A program made the translations under genes and the position numbers. Under the pieces are notes generated by a model. That model had not been told where the DNA came from and ran no database searches. It saw only the letters and a program-made list of their open reading frames with translations. This document shows, piece after piece, positions 38,508 to 47,130 of a stretch of 64,000 bases of DNA. Every line of letters begins with the position of its first letter. Position 1 is the stretch's first letter. This DNA comes from Desertimonas sp963732335. Lineage in GTDB: Bacteria; Actinomycetota; Acidimicrobiia; Acidimicrobiales; Ilumatobacteraceae. Location of the stretch: NCBI GenBank assembly GCA_963732335.1, contig CAVSZO010000007.1, forward strand, positions 139,951-203,950. Reading direction: 5' to 3'.

Positions 38508-39227
38508 ATGAACGCCACTGCACTCGGAACGATCAAGCGCGGCTATGCGGCGTGCGCCCAAGCCACCGGCCGATTGCTCGAGCGGGTCGGGATCCTCGGC
38601 GAGGACCCACCGCCGCGCGACGACCGGCTGCGCCATTGGGCCTACAGCCTCACCAGGGCGCACGATTCGATCGGGATCGCCAAGCTCGACGTGCCGTGGT
38701 GGACCTACGGGGCGATCGACGAGGTCGAGCGCTGGTTGGCGGGCCGCGACGGCGACGTGCGGGCGTTCGAATGGGGTTCGGGAGCGAGCACGATCTGGCT
38801 CGCCCGCAGAGTCGCCTCCGTGAGCTCCGTCGAGCACCACCGCGAGTTCGGCACGATGATCCAGGGGCAGCTGACAGCGTGGCCGAACGCGTCGTTGGAC
38901 ATCGTCGAGCCGGTTCCCAGCGACTCGCCGGCGATCGGCTCGGCGAAGGAGGGCCACGGCGGGCTCGACTTCAGCGACTACGTCCGCCACATCGACAGCG
39001 TCGGCGGGAAGTTCGACTTGATCGTCGTCGACGGCAGGGCCCGCGAGGCCTGTCTGTCGGCGGCACTCCCCCATCTCGAGCCCGATGGGATCATCGTGTT
39101 CGACAACACGATGCGGCGCCGATACCGCCGGGCGATAGCCGCCGCCCCAGTCGTCGAGCGATCGTTCCGCGGCCTCACACCGACCTTGCCCTACCCCGAC
39201 CAGACGAGCATCCTCACCCGCTCCTAA
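38508..39227 (+). CDS. Class I SAM-dependent methyltransferase-like protein
   Basis: A 239-residue protein starting MNATALGTIKRGYAACAQAT at ATG 38508. The Rossmann fold motif I is FEWGSGASTIWLARRVASV near residue 87, followed by VSSVEHHREFGTMI and the acidic FDLIVVDGRAREACLSAALP, as in the Methyltransf_24-like group acting on small molecules. The front 60 residues are helical with no known domain. It is a single gene; its stop is followed after 1 bp by a long palindrome shared with rpsG. Confidence 0.78.
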   Translation: MNATALGTIKRGYAACAQATGRLLERVGILGEDPPPRDDRLRHWAYSLTRAHDSIGIAKLDVPWWTYGAIDEVERWLAGRDGDVRAFEWGSGASTIWLARRVASVSSVEHHREFGTMIQGQLTAWPNASLDIVEPVPSDSPAIGSAKEGHGGLDFSDYVRHIDSVGGKFDLIVVDGRAREACLSAALPHLEPDGIIVFDNTMRRRYRRAIAAAPVVERSFRGLTPTLPYPDQTSILTRS

Positions 39228-39228
39228 C

Positions 39229-39278
39229 AACCGATGGGTGTTCTCATGACCGTTCCGTCATGTATTCACCCATCGGTT
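39229..39278. terminator. Palindrome of family 2 downstream of rpsG (element G)
   Basis: AACCGATGGGTG (39229-39240) pairs perfectly with CACCCATCGGTT (39267-39278); inside it CATGAC pairs with GTCATG around CGTTCC. It lies 3 bp beyond the rpsG stop and 1 bp beyond the methyltransferase stop, so it likely ends both transcripts. Related elements lie at 50908 and 58845. Confidence 0.7.
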
Positions 39279-39281
39279 CGT

Positions 39282-39752
39282 TCAGAACCGGTAATGCGCG
39301 AAGGCCTTGTTCGACTCGGCCATCTTCTGCGTGTCGTCGCGACGCTTCATCGCCGCACCGAGGCCGTTGGCGGCGTCGAGCAGTTCGCCGGCCAGGCACT
39401 CCGCCATCGACTTCTCGCGGCGGGCGCGGGCGAAGTCGACGACCCAGCGGATCGCCAACGTGGTGGCCCGGCGCGGACGCACTTCGACCGGCACCTGGTA
39501 GGTGGCTCCACCGACACGACGGCTCTTGACCTCGAGCGGCGGCTTGACGTTGTCGATCGCCCGCTTCACCGTCGACAACGGCTCTTCGCCGGTCTTCGTC
39601 TCGATGATGTCCATGGCGTCGTAGACGATGCTCTCGGCGAGGCTGCGCTTGCCGTTGAGCATCACCTTGTTGACGAGCTGGGTGACGAGCACCGAGCGGT
39701 ACTTGGCGTCGGCCACGAGCTCGCGGCGGGGGGCGGGTCCTTTGCGGGGCAT
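39282..39752 (-). CDS. rpsG: 30S ribosomal protein S7
   Basis: Complete uS7 of 156 residues, beginning MPRKGPAPRRELVADAKYRS with the conserved VNKVMLNGKRSLAESIVYDA and VRPRRATTLAIRWVVDFARA segments. It nucleates assembly of the 30S head and in E. coli represses the str operon. It is 9 bp downstream of rpsL. Downstream it ends at a palindrome; fusA, its usual neighbour, is 24.5 kb away beyond unrelated genes. Confidence 0.98.
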   Translation of the reverse strand: MPRKGPAPRRELVADAKYRSVLVTQLVNKVMLNGKRSLAESIVYDAMDIIETKTGEEPLSTVKRAIDNVKPPLEVKSRRVGGATYQVPVEVRPRRATTLAIRWVVDFARARREKSMAECLAGELLDAANGLGAAMKRRDDTQKMAESNKAFAHYRF

Positions 39753-39761
39753 CTCAGTCCG

Positions 39762-40133
39762 TCACTTCTCGGCCTTGGCGCCGTACCGGCTGCGGGCCTG
39801 CTTGCGGTTCTTCACGCCGGCGGCGTCGAGGGCGCCGCGGATGATCTTGTAGCGGACGCCGGGGAGGTCGCGGACGCGGCCGCCACGGACGAGGACGATC
39901 GAGTGCTCCTGCAGGTTGTGACCCTCACCGGGGATGTAGGCGGTGACCTCGACGCCGCTCGACAGGCGGACACGGGCGACCTTGCGCAGCGCCGAGTTCG
40001 GCTTCTTCGGGGTGTTCGTGTACACGCGGGTGCAGACGCCGCGACGCTGCGGCGAGCCCTTCAGGGCCGGCGTCTTGACCTTGCTGGTCTTGGTGCTGCG
40101 ACCTTGGCGGACCAGCTGCTGGATCGTGGGCAC
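39762..40133 (-). CDS. rpsL: 30S ribosomal protein S12
   Basis: Complete uS12 of 123 residues from GTG 40133 with GGAGAGG upstream. MPTIQQLVRQGRSTKTSKVK opens it, and the decoding loop TPKKPNSALRKVARV has the wild-type lysine at the classical streptomycin-resistance position (Lys42/43); VRDLPGVRYK is also wild type. It starts the short rpsL-rpsG operon behind its own predicted promoter and a leader hairpin that is also present ahead of rpoB. Confidence 0.98.
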   Translation of the reverse strand: MPTIQQLVRQGRSTKTSKVKTPALKGSPQRRGVCTRVYTNTPKKPNSALRKVARVRLSSGVEVTAYIPGEGHNLQEHSIVLVRGGRVRDLPGVRYKIIRGALDAAGVKNRKQARSRYGAKAEK

Positions 40134-40173
40134 TCGCTACCTCTCCGAGACTGTTGCGACTTGGCTGCGCCGA

Positions 40174-40194
40174 GGGTCTGGGCGGTGCCCAGGA
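40174..40194 (-). promoter_or_regulatory. Leader hairpin shared by the rpsL and rpoB operons (rpsL copy)
   Basis: On the minus strand the core CTGGGCACCGCCCAG forms a 6-bp stem with a 3-base loop, 41 bases before the rpsL start. The same 21-bp sequence, without mismatch, lies 28 bases ahead of rpoB (58601-58621). Both lie inside predicted 5' leaders, which suggests a shared control element for ribosome and RNA polymerase synthesis. Confidence 0.55.
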
Positions 40195-40215
40195 GACTCA
40201 GCGCACGACCCTCAA

Positions 40216-40244
40216 ATGCTAGGCCCGACCAGCACGTTCCCCAA
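40216..40244 (-). promoter_or_regulatory. Predicted rpsL promoter
   Basis: TTGGGG (40239-40244) and TAGCAT (40216-40221) are 17 bp apart on the minus strand. The -10 has the TAGNNT form also seen ahead of rpoB (TAGGCT) and rplJ (TAGGAT). Transcription would start about 75 bases before the rpsL GTG. Confidence 0.5.
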
Positions 40245-40349
40245 CACGCAGGGCTTCCCCGATCTGGGCGTCACCGTTCGCAGCGCACCATCTGGGCGTC
40301 GCCATTTCCGGATTCCGGGAACGAGCACACCCGGATCGGCACCGACCGG

Positions 40350-40817
40350 CTAGAGCAGGATCCAGTCCGTGGAGACGGCAGTCCCGTCGGGCCCGGCGAC
40401 GGTGATGCGCACTGGCCCGGCGGGCGCCCCGTCGAACGTGAATCGCCCGAAGCGGTCGGCCTCCTGCTCGATGACCGTGTCGGTGCCTTCGAGACGCACG
40501 GTCGCCGAGCGCGCCGGGACGAGCTGGCCGACGAGTCGCCGTGTGGCCGGATCGGCGATCATCACCTCGATCTCCAGTCCCGGTGCCTGGAAGGTGAGCT
40601 GGCGCGTCCCGCCGTGGTCGCGCACGCCCGTGAGCTCCGTCGCCGAGTCGAACACCAGATCGGCGAGCTCCTGGTCGATCGTCCGCCAAGTGAACGCCCC
40701 ACGCGCCGCGGCGATCACGTGCCGCGGCACCGGGTCGGCCTGCTGCAGGGCGATTCCGAGCACCTCCTGCAGGGCGTCGTCGTTCGGATCCGTTGGTTGA
40801 CGATTGTCGTTACTCAC
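40350..40817 (-). CDS. Conserved partner of the adjacent sigma factor (unknown function, C-terminal beta-sandwich)
   Basis: A 155-residue soluble protein starting MSNDNRQPTDPNDDALQEVL. The N-terminal helical part contains PVPRHVIAAARGAFTWRTID then QELADLVFDSA; the C-terminal half (VGQLVPARSATVRLEGTDTV; DRFGRFTFDGAPAGPVRITV) has the pattern of a carboxypeptidase-regulatory-like or Ig-like beta domain. No transmembrane segment or known anti-sigma zinc motif is present. Its start overlaps the sigma factor stop by 4 bp, so the two are made together. An anti-sigma or adaptor role is inference from this coupling. Confidence 0.72.
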   Translation of the reverse strand: MSNDNRQPTDPNDDALQEVLGIALQQADPVPRHVIAAARGAFTWRTIDQELADLVFDSATELTGVRDHGGTRQLTFQAPGLEIEVMIADPATRRLVGQLVPARSATVRLEGTDTVIEQEADRFGRFTFDGAPAGPVRITVAGPDGTAVSTDWILL

Positions 40818-41378
40818 CGTCCACCTGCTTTCGGGTCGATGCCCGCCGGGAGCAGCCGGCGGAGCTTGTCGAGGCTCCTGGCCCTGCTCGGACCGATGCT
40901 GCCGATCGACCGCCCGAGGATCTCGGCGATCGTCTGGTAATCGAGCGGCGGCACGGTACAGAGCAGGCGGAGCAGTTGCTGGTCGGCCGCCGGCAGGGCG
41001 TCGAACGCCTGCAGCACGGCACGCAAGGTCACGTCGTCGGTGACGATGTCCTCGATCGAGCGGCTCGTCGGCTCACTCGACTCGGCAAAGCCGGAGTGCG
41101 GGACCATGCGCTGTTGCCCCCTGATGACGCGCAATGCCTCGTTACGGGTGGCCGTCGCCAGCCAGGCGGCGAGCCGGTCCGGTTCACGGATGCGGCTGCA
41201 GTACTCCGCCAGGCGCAGCCACACGGTCTGCACGACGTCGTCGGTTGTGGCGGCCGCCAGGTGGAACGAGCGGGCCACCGACCAGACCAGCCCGGCGAAG
41301 CGATGGACGAGCTCGTTCCACGCCGATTCGTCGCCGTCGACAACCCGCGCCGAGCAACGCGGCGTTGTCAGAGTCCAC
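40814..41378 (-). CDS. RNA polymerase sigma-70 family (ECF-like) factor of the CHAT-subtilase cluster, with a frame break
   Basis: About 187 residues. Read from GTG 41378, MDSDNAALLGA is joined near 41355 (a GGG run) to VVDGDESAWNELVHRFAGLV, the sigma region 2 opening, then TTDDVVQTVWLRLAEYCSRI with region 2.2-2.4, RNEALRVIRGQQR, and region 4 ADQQLLRLLCTVPPLDYQTI then EILGRSIGSIGPSRARSLDK. The GSIGPSRAR helix-turn-helix is typical of this actinobacterial group. The gene lies 159 bp downstream of the CHAT gene stop on the same strand and overlaps its partner gene by 4 bp. It may direct transcription of the protease genes. Confidence 0.86.
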
Positions 41379-41537
41379 CGCGGCGGAGCCTAGACCAGGA
41401 GGGATGAGGGTGGCGGAACCCGTGGTCACGCTTATCAGGAGTTCCGAGCGCCCTGCCAGATACTTCGAAATCGTTGTCGGTCGATCTCGGCGCCAATCTT
41501 GCGAGATCCGCGGCGAATCGCACCAAGATCGGCGGGG

Positions 41538-44266
41538 TCAGGCCCCGAGGGCGACGAAGGCGGCCGCCGTCGGGTCGGCGACGTCGTGGGTCATCGTCGC
41601 CGCGGCCAGGGCCGCAGCGGGGTCGGCGCCGGCGATGAGCTCGCGGTGGAGGCGGTCCATCACCGTCACCGACGCGGCGTCGGAGATCGGCGTCAGCGGG
41701 GCGATCACGCTGGCGGCGCCGAGGGTGGTGAAGGCGTTGGCGAGGCCGAGCAGCGAGCCACCCTGGACGACCTTGGCGTTGGCGACGCTGCACGACAGAG
41801 AGCACGACCACGACGGGCAGCCGCTCGAGGCCCTCGAGGTCGTAGATGTTGAGCGGCCCGTCGGCGACGTGCAGCGACGAGAACATCGGGTTGTCCCGGC
41901 GGAACGATCCGTGGCAGGCGATGTGGACCAGCTCGGCCCGTGACAGCAGCCCGGTGCACGCCGCCACCGTCGCCTCCTCGCCAACGAGCACGACCGGGTC
42001 GACGTACCCACCGGCCAGGTGTTTGACCTCGACATCCGCGAAGTCGAGGCCTGGCCCGGCGACGAATCCAGCGTCGATCCCGTCGCGCAGTGTCCCACGC
42101 CGCTGGCGCAACGTGCGCTCGGCATGTCCCCACGAGCTCACCGAGGCGTTCACCGACACCGACCGCCCAGCGAGCGGTGGCAGCAAGCCCCACGGCACGT
42201 CGTGGAGAATCGCCGTCGGCACGATGACCACCGGGTCGAACGACTCGGCCACGATCGGGGGGAGCACGATCTCGGCGAGCTCGTCCGCAAACGCGTACAG
42301 CATCTCGGCCGCAGCCAGCCTGGACTCGTCCGAGCCCTGGATGCGGTTGAGCCGGTGCAGCGAGAACGTCACCGCCTCGATCCGCTCGTTGACGTCGTCG
42401 AGCGGCCCGAGGTCGTGCAGCCGCGCCCGGCCGGCGATGACCGAGACGGCGTGCAGCCGACCATCGAGCCGGGCGTGGGCGAGCAGCTGGCGATCGCCAA
42501 GGAGTCCCAGCGCCGACGTGATCTCCCGATGCAGGTTGACCCGGGCCGACGCGTCCCCGCGGGCGGCCCGGCCCCGGCGGCGAACGTCGCGTTCGACTCG
42601 GGCGTGGGCCAACTCAGCTTCACGTCTTTCCTCGTCCGGCACCGACGGATCGGCCATCGTGGCCTCGATGCTGCGCAACTCGGCTAGCAGCCGGGCAAGC
42701 TCGGGGTCCGCCGGGCGGACGCAGCGACGGAGTCCGAGCCGCCATCAGCCGGGTGGCTTCGATTCTGGCGAGGAGTTCACGCGGCCGGCCATCGGCGATC
42801 GCCATCCGCGCCCCGATCTCGGTGAGGGCGTTGCCGTGGATAGCAGCGTGGGCGCGCGTCTCGATCGACCCAAGACCGGCCTGGTTCGACATCGCCACGG
42901 CCAAGCCGCGGCCAATCGCTCGTCGCGCCGCCAGCCGATCACCGCGACGCTGCGCGGCGATCGCGTCGATGTGGGCGAGCAAGATGCGATCGACAGCGCG
43001 ACCCTTGATCGCGTCCCGTCGTAGCTTCAGGGAAACAACCTCCCCCGAATCCCCGGCCACCTCGGCTCGCAGGCGAGCCGCCTCGAGCTCAGCACGTGTT
43101 GCCTCCGCGCCGAACCCGTTCTGACGCAACGCTCGACCGGTTTGTTCCAGCTGATCGGCGAGACTCGGATCACGAACGTCCTTGCGGGCGGCCGCCTGCA
43201 GGCCAAAGTGCGTCGCGACGACCATCCAACCCACCCGCTCCTGCTTGCGATACCACGTCGCCGCAGCCTCGGCCGCCTCCTGCGCCCCATCGAGGTCTCC
43301 CTTGGCCAATCGAAGTGCCGACACGGACAGCAGGCCGTAGGCCATCTCGATCTCGTTGCCCTGCTCCTCGAGCATCGCCAGCGCCTTAGCCAGCAACGAC
43401 TCGGCATCGTCGAACAGCGCTGCATCAGCGAGCGCCAAGGCGTGCTCGGCGTGGATCTGCGGGAGGTAACTCATCGCCCCGGCCGCGATCATTCCCTGCT
43501 CAGCGCGCTCGAACTCGCGCATCGCCGTTGGCAGGTCGCCGCATCGCATCGCCGTGAATCCGAGGTTGTGCAACGCGTTGGCAACGAGGACGTGCTGACC
43601 GATCTCGGCGGAGATAGCCACCGCCCGTTCGAGGTGGTCCCGGGCGCTCGCGTAACGGCCGACGTGGCTCAGCCACCCTCCAAGGTTGACGCGTGCCCGG
43701 GCCTCGCCGAGCTGATCACCATGCCGGTGCAGGGCCTCACAGGCGCGCTCGAGGATCGCCACGGCACCGAGGACATCACCCTGCCAGTACACGATCGCCC
43801 CGCGCTGGGTCATCAGCCGCGCCCGCTCGCTCGAGCTGAGGAACGGCTCGGCTGCGTCCAGGATGCGGAGGGCGCGATCGAGCTCGCCGAGTCGACCGAC
43901 GACGAATGCCTGGCTCATCTGGATCTGCGCGGCAAGGTGTCGATCGCCAATGCCGAGGGCGCGCTCCGTGGCGAGTTCCAAGGCTTGTCCGGCCGGTTGC
44001 ATGTGGCCGAGTCCGCGCTCGGACAAACCAATCACCCACTGAAGCCTGGCGGTTTCATCGTCGGGAACCGCGGTCGCGTGGCTCCGCCGCTGCGCTTCGG
44101 CGAGCGTTGCGGCCGGGTCCGCTTCGACCTGGTCGAGCAGCTGCGAAGAGGTCAACGCGCCGAAGCTGCTGCCCATCGGCGTCACGCTATACACGGGCGC
44201 TCCCGCGTCGACGGCGAAAATCTCTGCGATCACTAGCTGCGTCAACCACAATTCGTCGATGATCAT
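41538..44266 (-). CDS. TPR-repeat CHAT domain protease, frame breaks
   Basis: About 900 residues, cytoplasmic. The N-terminal two thirds are TPR-like helical repeats (for example ARLMTQRGAIVYWQGDVLGA; NLGGWLSHVGRYASARDHLE; ALHNLGFTAMRCGDLPTAMR). The C-terminal CHAT domain (caspase/separase fold) has the catalytic histidine in ELVHIACHGSF. After correcting a one-base insertion near 41790 it has the catalytic cysteine in VVVLSSCSVANAKV, then the family block GGSLLGLANAFTTLGAASVI. Another break lies near 42690. The first ATG (44266) overlaps the start of the divergent subtilase; a start at ATG 44173 (MGSSFGALTSSQ) is equally possible. It is probably a ligand- or partner-activated cysteine protease. 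Confidence 0.85.
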
Positions 44267-45644
44267 CGATCGACGGCCTCCCGATCCCGACCGCGCCCTG
44301 ATTGACTATCCCGGCCAGCTCGGCGATCTCGCCAACGTGTTCGTTCGCCGCCGGATCGCCGTCGGACTCGACGCCGATGGTGGGGTCGTGCTCGCCCGGC
44401 CCGACAACCTGCTCGTCGAGCGCGGGGCGAGAGAGGGCATCGTCGACTATCTGCGCCAACAAGATCTGATTGGTGGACTGGTGGACAGTGTCGACGAGAC
44501 AGGGCCAGGACGGACAACGACGGTCCGTCTCCGCGTTCGTGAGCCAGACACGATCAATCAGGAGCCGCGGTGGTCGCTGGAGAGTGCAGTCATCGTCCGC
44601 GATGGGTTGCGACGAGCGGAGTTCGTGGCCGACCTCAACCACGTCACGCTCGGGGCGCCGTCGGTGACCGGCAACCCGCTCGGCGCACCAGCCAACTGGG
44701 CTGGAGACATCCCGTTCGTCGGACGCATCGCCGAGACGAAGTCCGGCAACCGGCTGCTGCTCTCCACTGCGGAACCCGCGGTGGCGCCGACGTTCCTTCG
44801 CAAGGCGTTGAGCATCAAGGATCTCAAGCCTCCACGGGTTCTCGTCCTCGACTCGGGATTGCGCACCGCCAACGCCGCAGGCCAAGCGCCGGAGCACGAG
44901 GAGTTGGGATGCTGCAAGCTCAACGGCGACTGGCAATCCAGCACGGTGATCGGCGAGCCGGACGACGAGGATGAGCCCGACGACGACCGCACTGGAACAC
45001 TCGACTTCGAGGCCGGTCACGGCACGTTCATCAGCGGGATCGTGCGGCAGATCTGCCCCGACGCCGAGATCTTCTCGGCTGGTGTGCTCTCGAGCTTCGG
45101 TGATGGTGACACGCGCGGCGTTCTCGAATCGTTGCAACGAGTCAACGAGGCAGCAGCGGACCCCTTCGACATCGTGGTGATGAGCTTCGGCGCGTTCCTC
45201 GAGAACGACGACCCCGGGCTTTTCGCCGCAGAGCTGACGGCAGCATTGGGCGACACGCTTGCCGTCGCCGCCGCTGGCAACGACATGTCGTGCCGGCCTT
45301 ATTACCCTGCGGCGATTCCCGGCGTCATCGCCGTTGGTGGCCTCGCCGCAGACGGGAAGGCCTGGTTCACGAACTTCGGCGACTGGGTCGACGCCTGCGC
45401 ACCGGCCGTCGACATAGTCAGCACGTTCTTCTGCGACTTCACCGAGTTGATCGACGGTGAAGCCCACCGGGTCTACAGCGGTTGGGCGCGATGGAGTGGG
45501 ACGAGCTTCGCCGCGCCGAAGGTGGCGGGCCTCATCGCCCAGGAGATGTATCTCGCCCAAGTGACGGCCAAGGAAGCATGGAGACGACTGACGTCCCACC
45601 GGCATCTGCGCGTCGGTGACCTCGGCGTCGTCTTCAACGCGTGA
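44259..45644 (+). CDS. S8 family serine peptidase (subtilase) 1, no signal peptide
   Basis: A 461-residue subtilisin-like protease starting MIIDRRPPDPDRALIDYPGQ. There is no signal peptide or transmembrane segment. About 180 residues of unknown N-terminal domain (with YPGQLGDLANVFVRRRIAVG and ADLNHVTLGA) precede the catalytic domain, where the triad aspartate is in RVLVLDSGLRT, the histidine in DFEAGHGTFISG, the oxyanion asparagine in VAAAGNDMSCRPYYPAA and the serine in WSGTSFAAPKVAG. An acidic DDEDEPDDDR stretch just before the histidine may bind calcium. It is divergent from the CHAT gene and overlaps the second subtilase by 4 bp (GTGA). Confidence 0.9.
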   Translation: MIIDRRPPDPDRALIDYPGQLGDLANVFVRRRIAVGLDADGGVVLARPDNLLVERGAREGIVDYLRQQDLIGGLVDSVDETGPGRTTTVRLRVREPDTINQEPRWSLESAVIVRDGLRRAEFVADLNHVTLGAPSVTGNPLGAPANWAGDIPFVGRIAETKSGNRLLLSTAEPAVAPTFLRKALSIKDLKPPRVLVLDSGLRTANAAGQAPEHEELGCCKLNGDWQSSTVIGEPDDEDEPDDDRTGTLDFEAGHGTFISGIVRQICPDAEIFSAGVLSSFGDGDTRGVLESLQRVNEAAADPFDIVVMSFGAFLENDDPGLFAAELTAALGDTLAVAAAGNDMSCRPYYPAAIPGVIAVGGLAADGKAWFTNFGDWVDACAPAVDIVSTFFCDFTELIDGEAHRVYSGWARWSGTSFAAPKVAGLIAQEMYLAQVTAKEAWRRLTSHRHLRVGDLGVVFNA

Positions 45645-47068
45645 GGCTCGTCGTGGGACCCAATCGACAAAGCGTCGAAGCAACTCGCGTAATTCGGGAG
45701 TTCCCGGCGCAGCTCGGAGAGCTGTCCGAGATCCTCAGCCGTCGACGGATCGGCGTCGGGGTCGACGCCCGAGGCCAGCTCGTCCTCGCTCGTCCCGACA
45801 GCATTCAGGTCGAGTTCGACGGTAACTCGAAACGCCGCAAGACCGTGCTCGATCTCGTCGAGCAGATCGATGCTGACAACGCCGACGTCGTCGAGCGATA
45901 TGACGCCGAGACGACGGGCGTGCTGACCGTGAAGGTGGCGGCCGAGGTCACGGACGTGAGCGGCGAGCCTCGTTGGCGACTCGACGCACTCAACGGCGCG
46001 CTCGCCCGCTTCAGCGACAAGGGCGTCCGCGCCGATCTCAACCACGTGGTCTTCGGGGCCCACTCTCCGGTCCCACGGGTTCTCGGGGGCGCGCTCACCG
46101 GATCCTCGGCGCCGTCATCGTCCCCGACAACGATCGTGACGCCCGAGAACAAGGCCGTGTTGATCACCACGGCGGAGCCCACCGTGGCGCCACGCTTCCT
46201 TCGCCAACCGCTCGACCTCAGTGGTCACCGCCGACCGCGCGTTCTGGTGCTCGACACAGGGCTGCGAACTGCGGCCAACGGCAAGGAGAACCATCCCGAG
46301 CACGCCTTCCTCCGCTCGGATGATCAGCAGCGACGTCGCATCCATCTCCACGACGAGTGGGAGTCGAATCCCGACGTCGAGGCACTCGACGACGAGGACG
46401 AACCAGACGACGACCGTTCCGGTCTGCTCGACTTCGAGGCCGGACACGGAACGTTCATCACCGGGATCGTCCGCCAGATCTGTCCGGACGCCGATGTCTT
46501 CCCGGCCGGGGTGCTGTCGAGCTTCGGCGAGGGCTCGGTCGCCCGCGTGCGGTCGGCAGTTCGCCGGATGGCCAAGTCATGCGGACCGTTCGACGTCGTC
46601 GTGATGAGCTTCGGGACGTACTGTGCCAACGACGATCCCGGGCTGTTCGGCGCCCGTCTGCCGCACCTGGTCGGTGACGCCGTCGCCGTCGCGGCGGCGG
46701 GAAATCTGCAATCGTGCCGGCCGTACTTTCCCGCTGCCCTTCCCGGCGTGGTCGGCGTCGGCGGGTTGGATCGTGGTGGTCGGGCGTGGTTCTCCAACTT
46801 CGGCAGCTGGGTCGACGCCTGCGCGCCGGCGGTCAACGTCGTCAGCACGTTCTTCAACGACTTCACCGAGAAGATCGGCGAGCGGCCGCGACGCAGCTAC
46901 CGAGAGTGGGCACGGTGGAGCGGGACCAGCTTCGCCGCGCCGAAGGTCGCCGGGGTGATCGCCCAGGAGATGTACGTGAACCAGGTCACCGCTCAGGAGG
47001 CGTGGCGTCGCCTGTCGTCGACCGACCGCCTGCGGGTGCCCGACCTCGGCGTCGTCTTCAACGTTTAA
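45641..47068 (+). CDS. S8 family serine peptidase (subtilase) 2, tandem paralog
   Basis: A 475-residue paralog of the preceding protease, from GTG 45641. It keeps the same layout: N-terminal domain (FPAQLGELSEILSRRRIGVG; ADLNHVVFGA), triad aspartate in RVLVLDTGLRT, acidic DDEDEPDDDR, histidine in DFEAGHGTFITG, asparagine in VAAAGNLQSCRPYFPAA, serine in WSGTSFAAPKVAG and the shared end DLGVVFN. The N-terminal 180 residues are much more diverged than the catalytic half, suggesting different partners or substrates. No signal peptide is present, so both proteases should act in the cytoplasm. The two genes clearly arose by duplication. Confidence 0.9.
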   Translation: MRLVVGPNRQSVEATRVIREFPAQLGELSEILSRRRIGVGVDARGQLVLARPDSIQVEFDGNSKRRKTVLDLVEQIDADNADVVERYDAETTGVLTVKVAAEVTDVSGEPRWRLDALNGALARFSDKGVRADLNHVVFGAHSPVPRVLGGALTGSSAPSSSPTTIVTPENKAVLITTAEPTVAPRFLRQPLDLSGHRRPRVLVLDTGLRTAANGKENHPEHAFLRSDDQQRRRIHLHDEWESNPDVEALDDEDEPDDDRSGLLDFEAGHGTFITGIVRQICPDADVFPAGVLSSFGEGSVARVRSAVRRMAKSCGPFDVVVMSFGTYCANDDPGLFGARLPHLVGDAVAVAAAGNLQSCRPYFPAALPGVVGVGGLDRGGRAWFSNFGSWVDACAPAVNVVSTFFNDFTEKIGERPRRSYREWARWSGTSFAAPKVAGVIAQEMYVNQVTAQEAWRRLSSTDRLRVPDLGVVFNV

Positions 47069-47130
47069 TGCGTTCCCCGGCCACGCAGGCCGCTCCCCCG
47101 CTGACACTGCTGGCGTGACACGATTGCCCG

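Noticed and set aside
41379..41537. ECF-type GGAACT promoter ahead of the sigma factor gene
   Set aside because: A GGAACT hexamer is present on the minus strand, but no matching -10 was found at a suitable distance.
40350..47068. Calling the CHAT-subtilase cluster an established antiphage system
   Set aside because: No nucleotide-binding sensor, pore-forming effector or known defence gene accompanies it, so only a regulated protease role can be supported.
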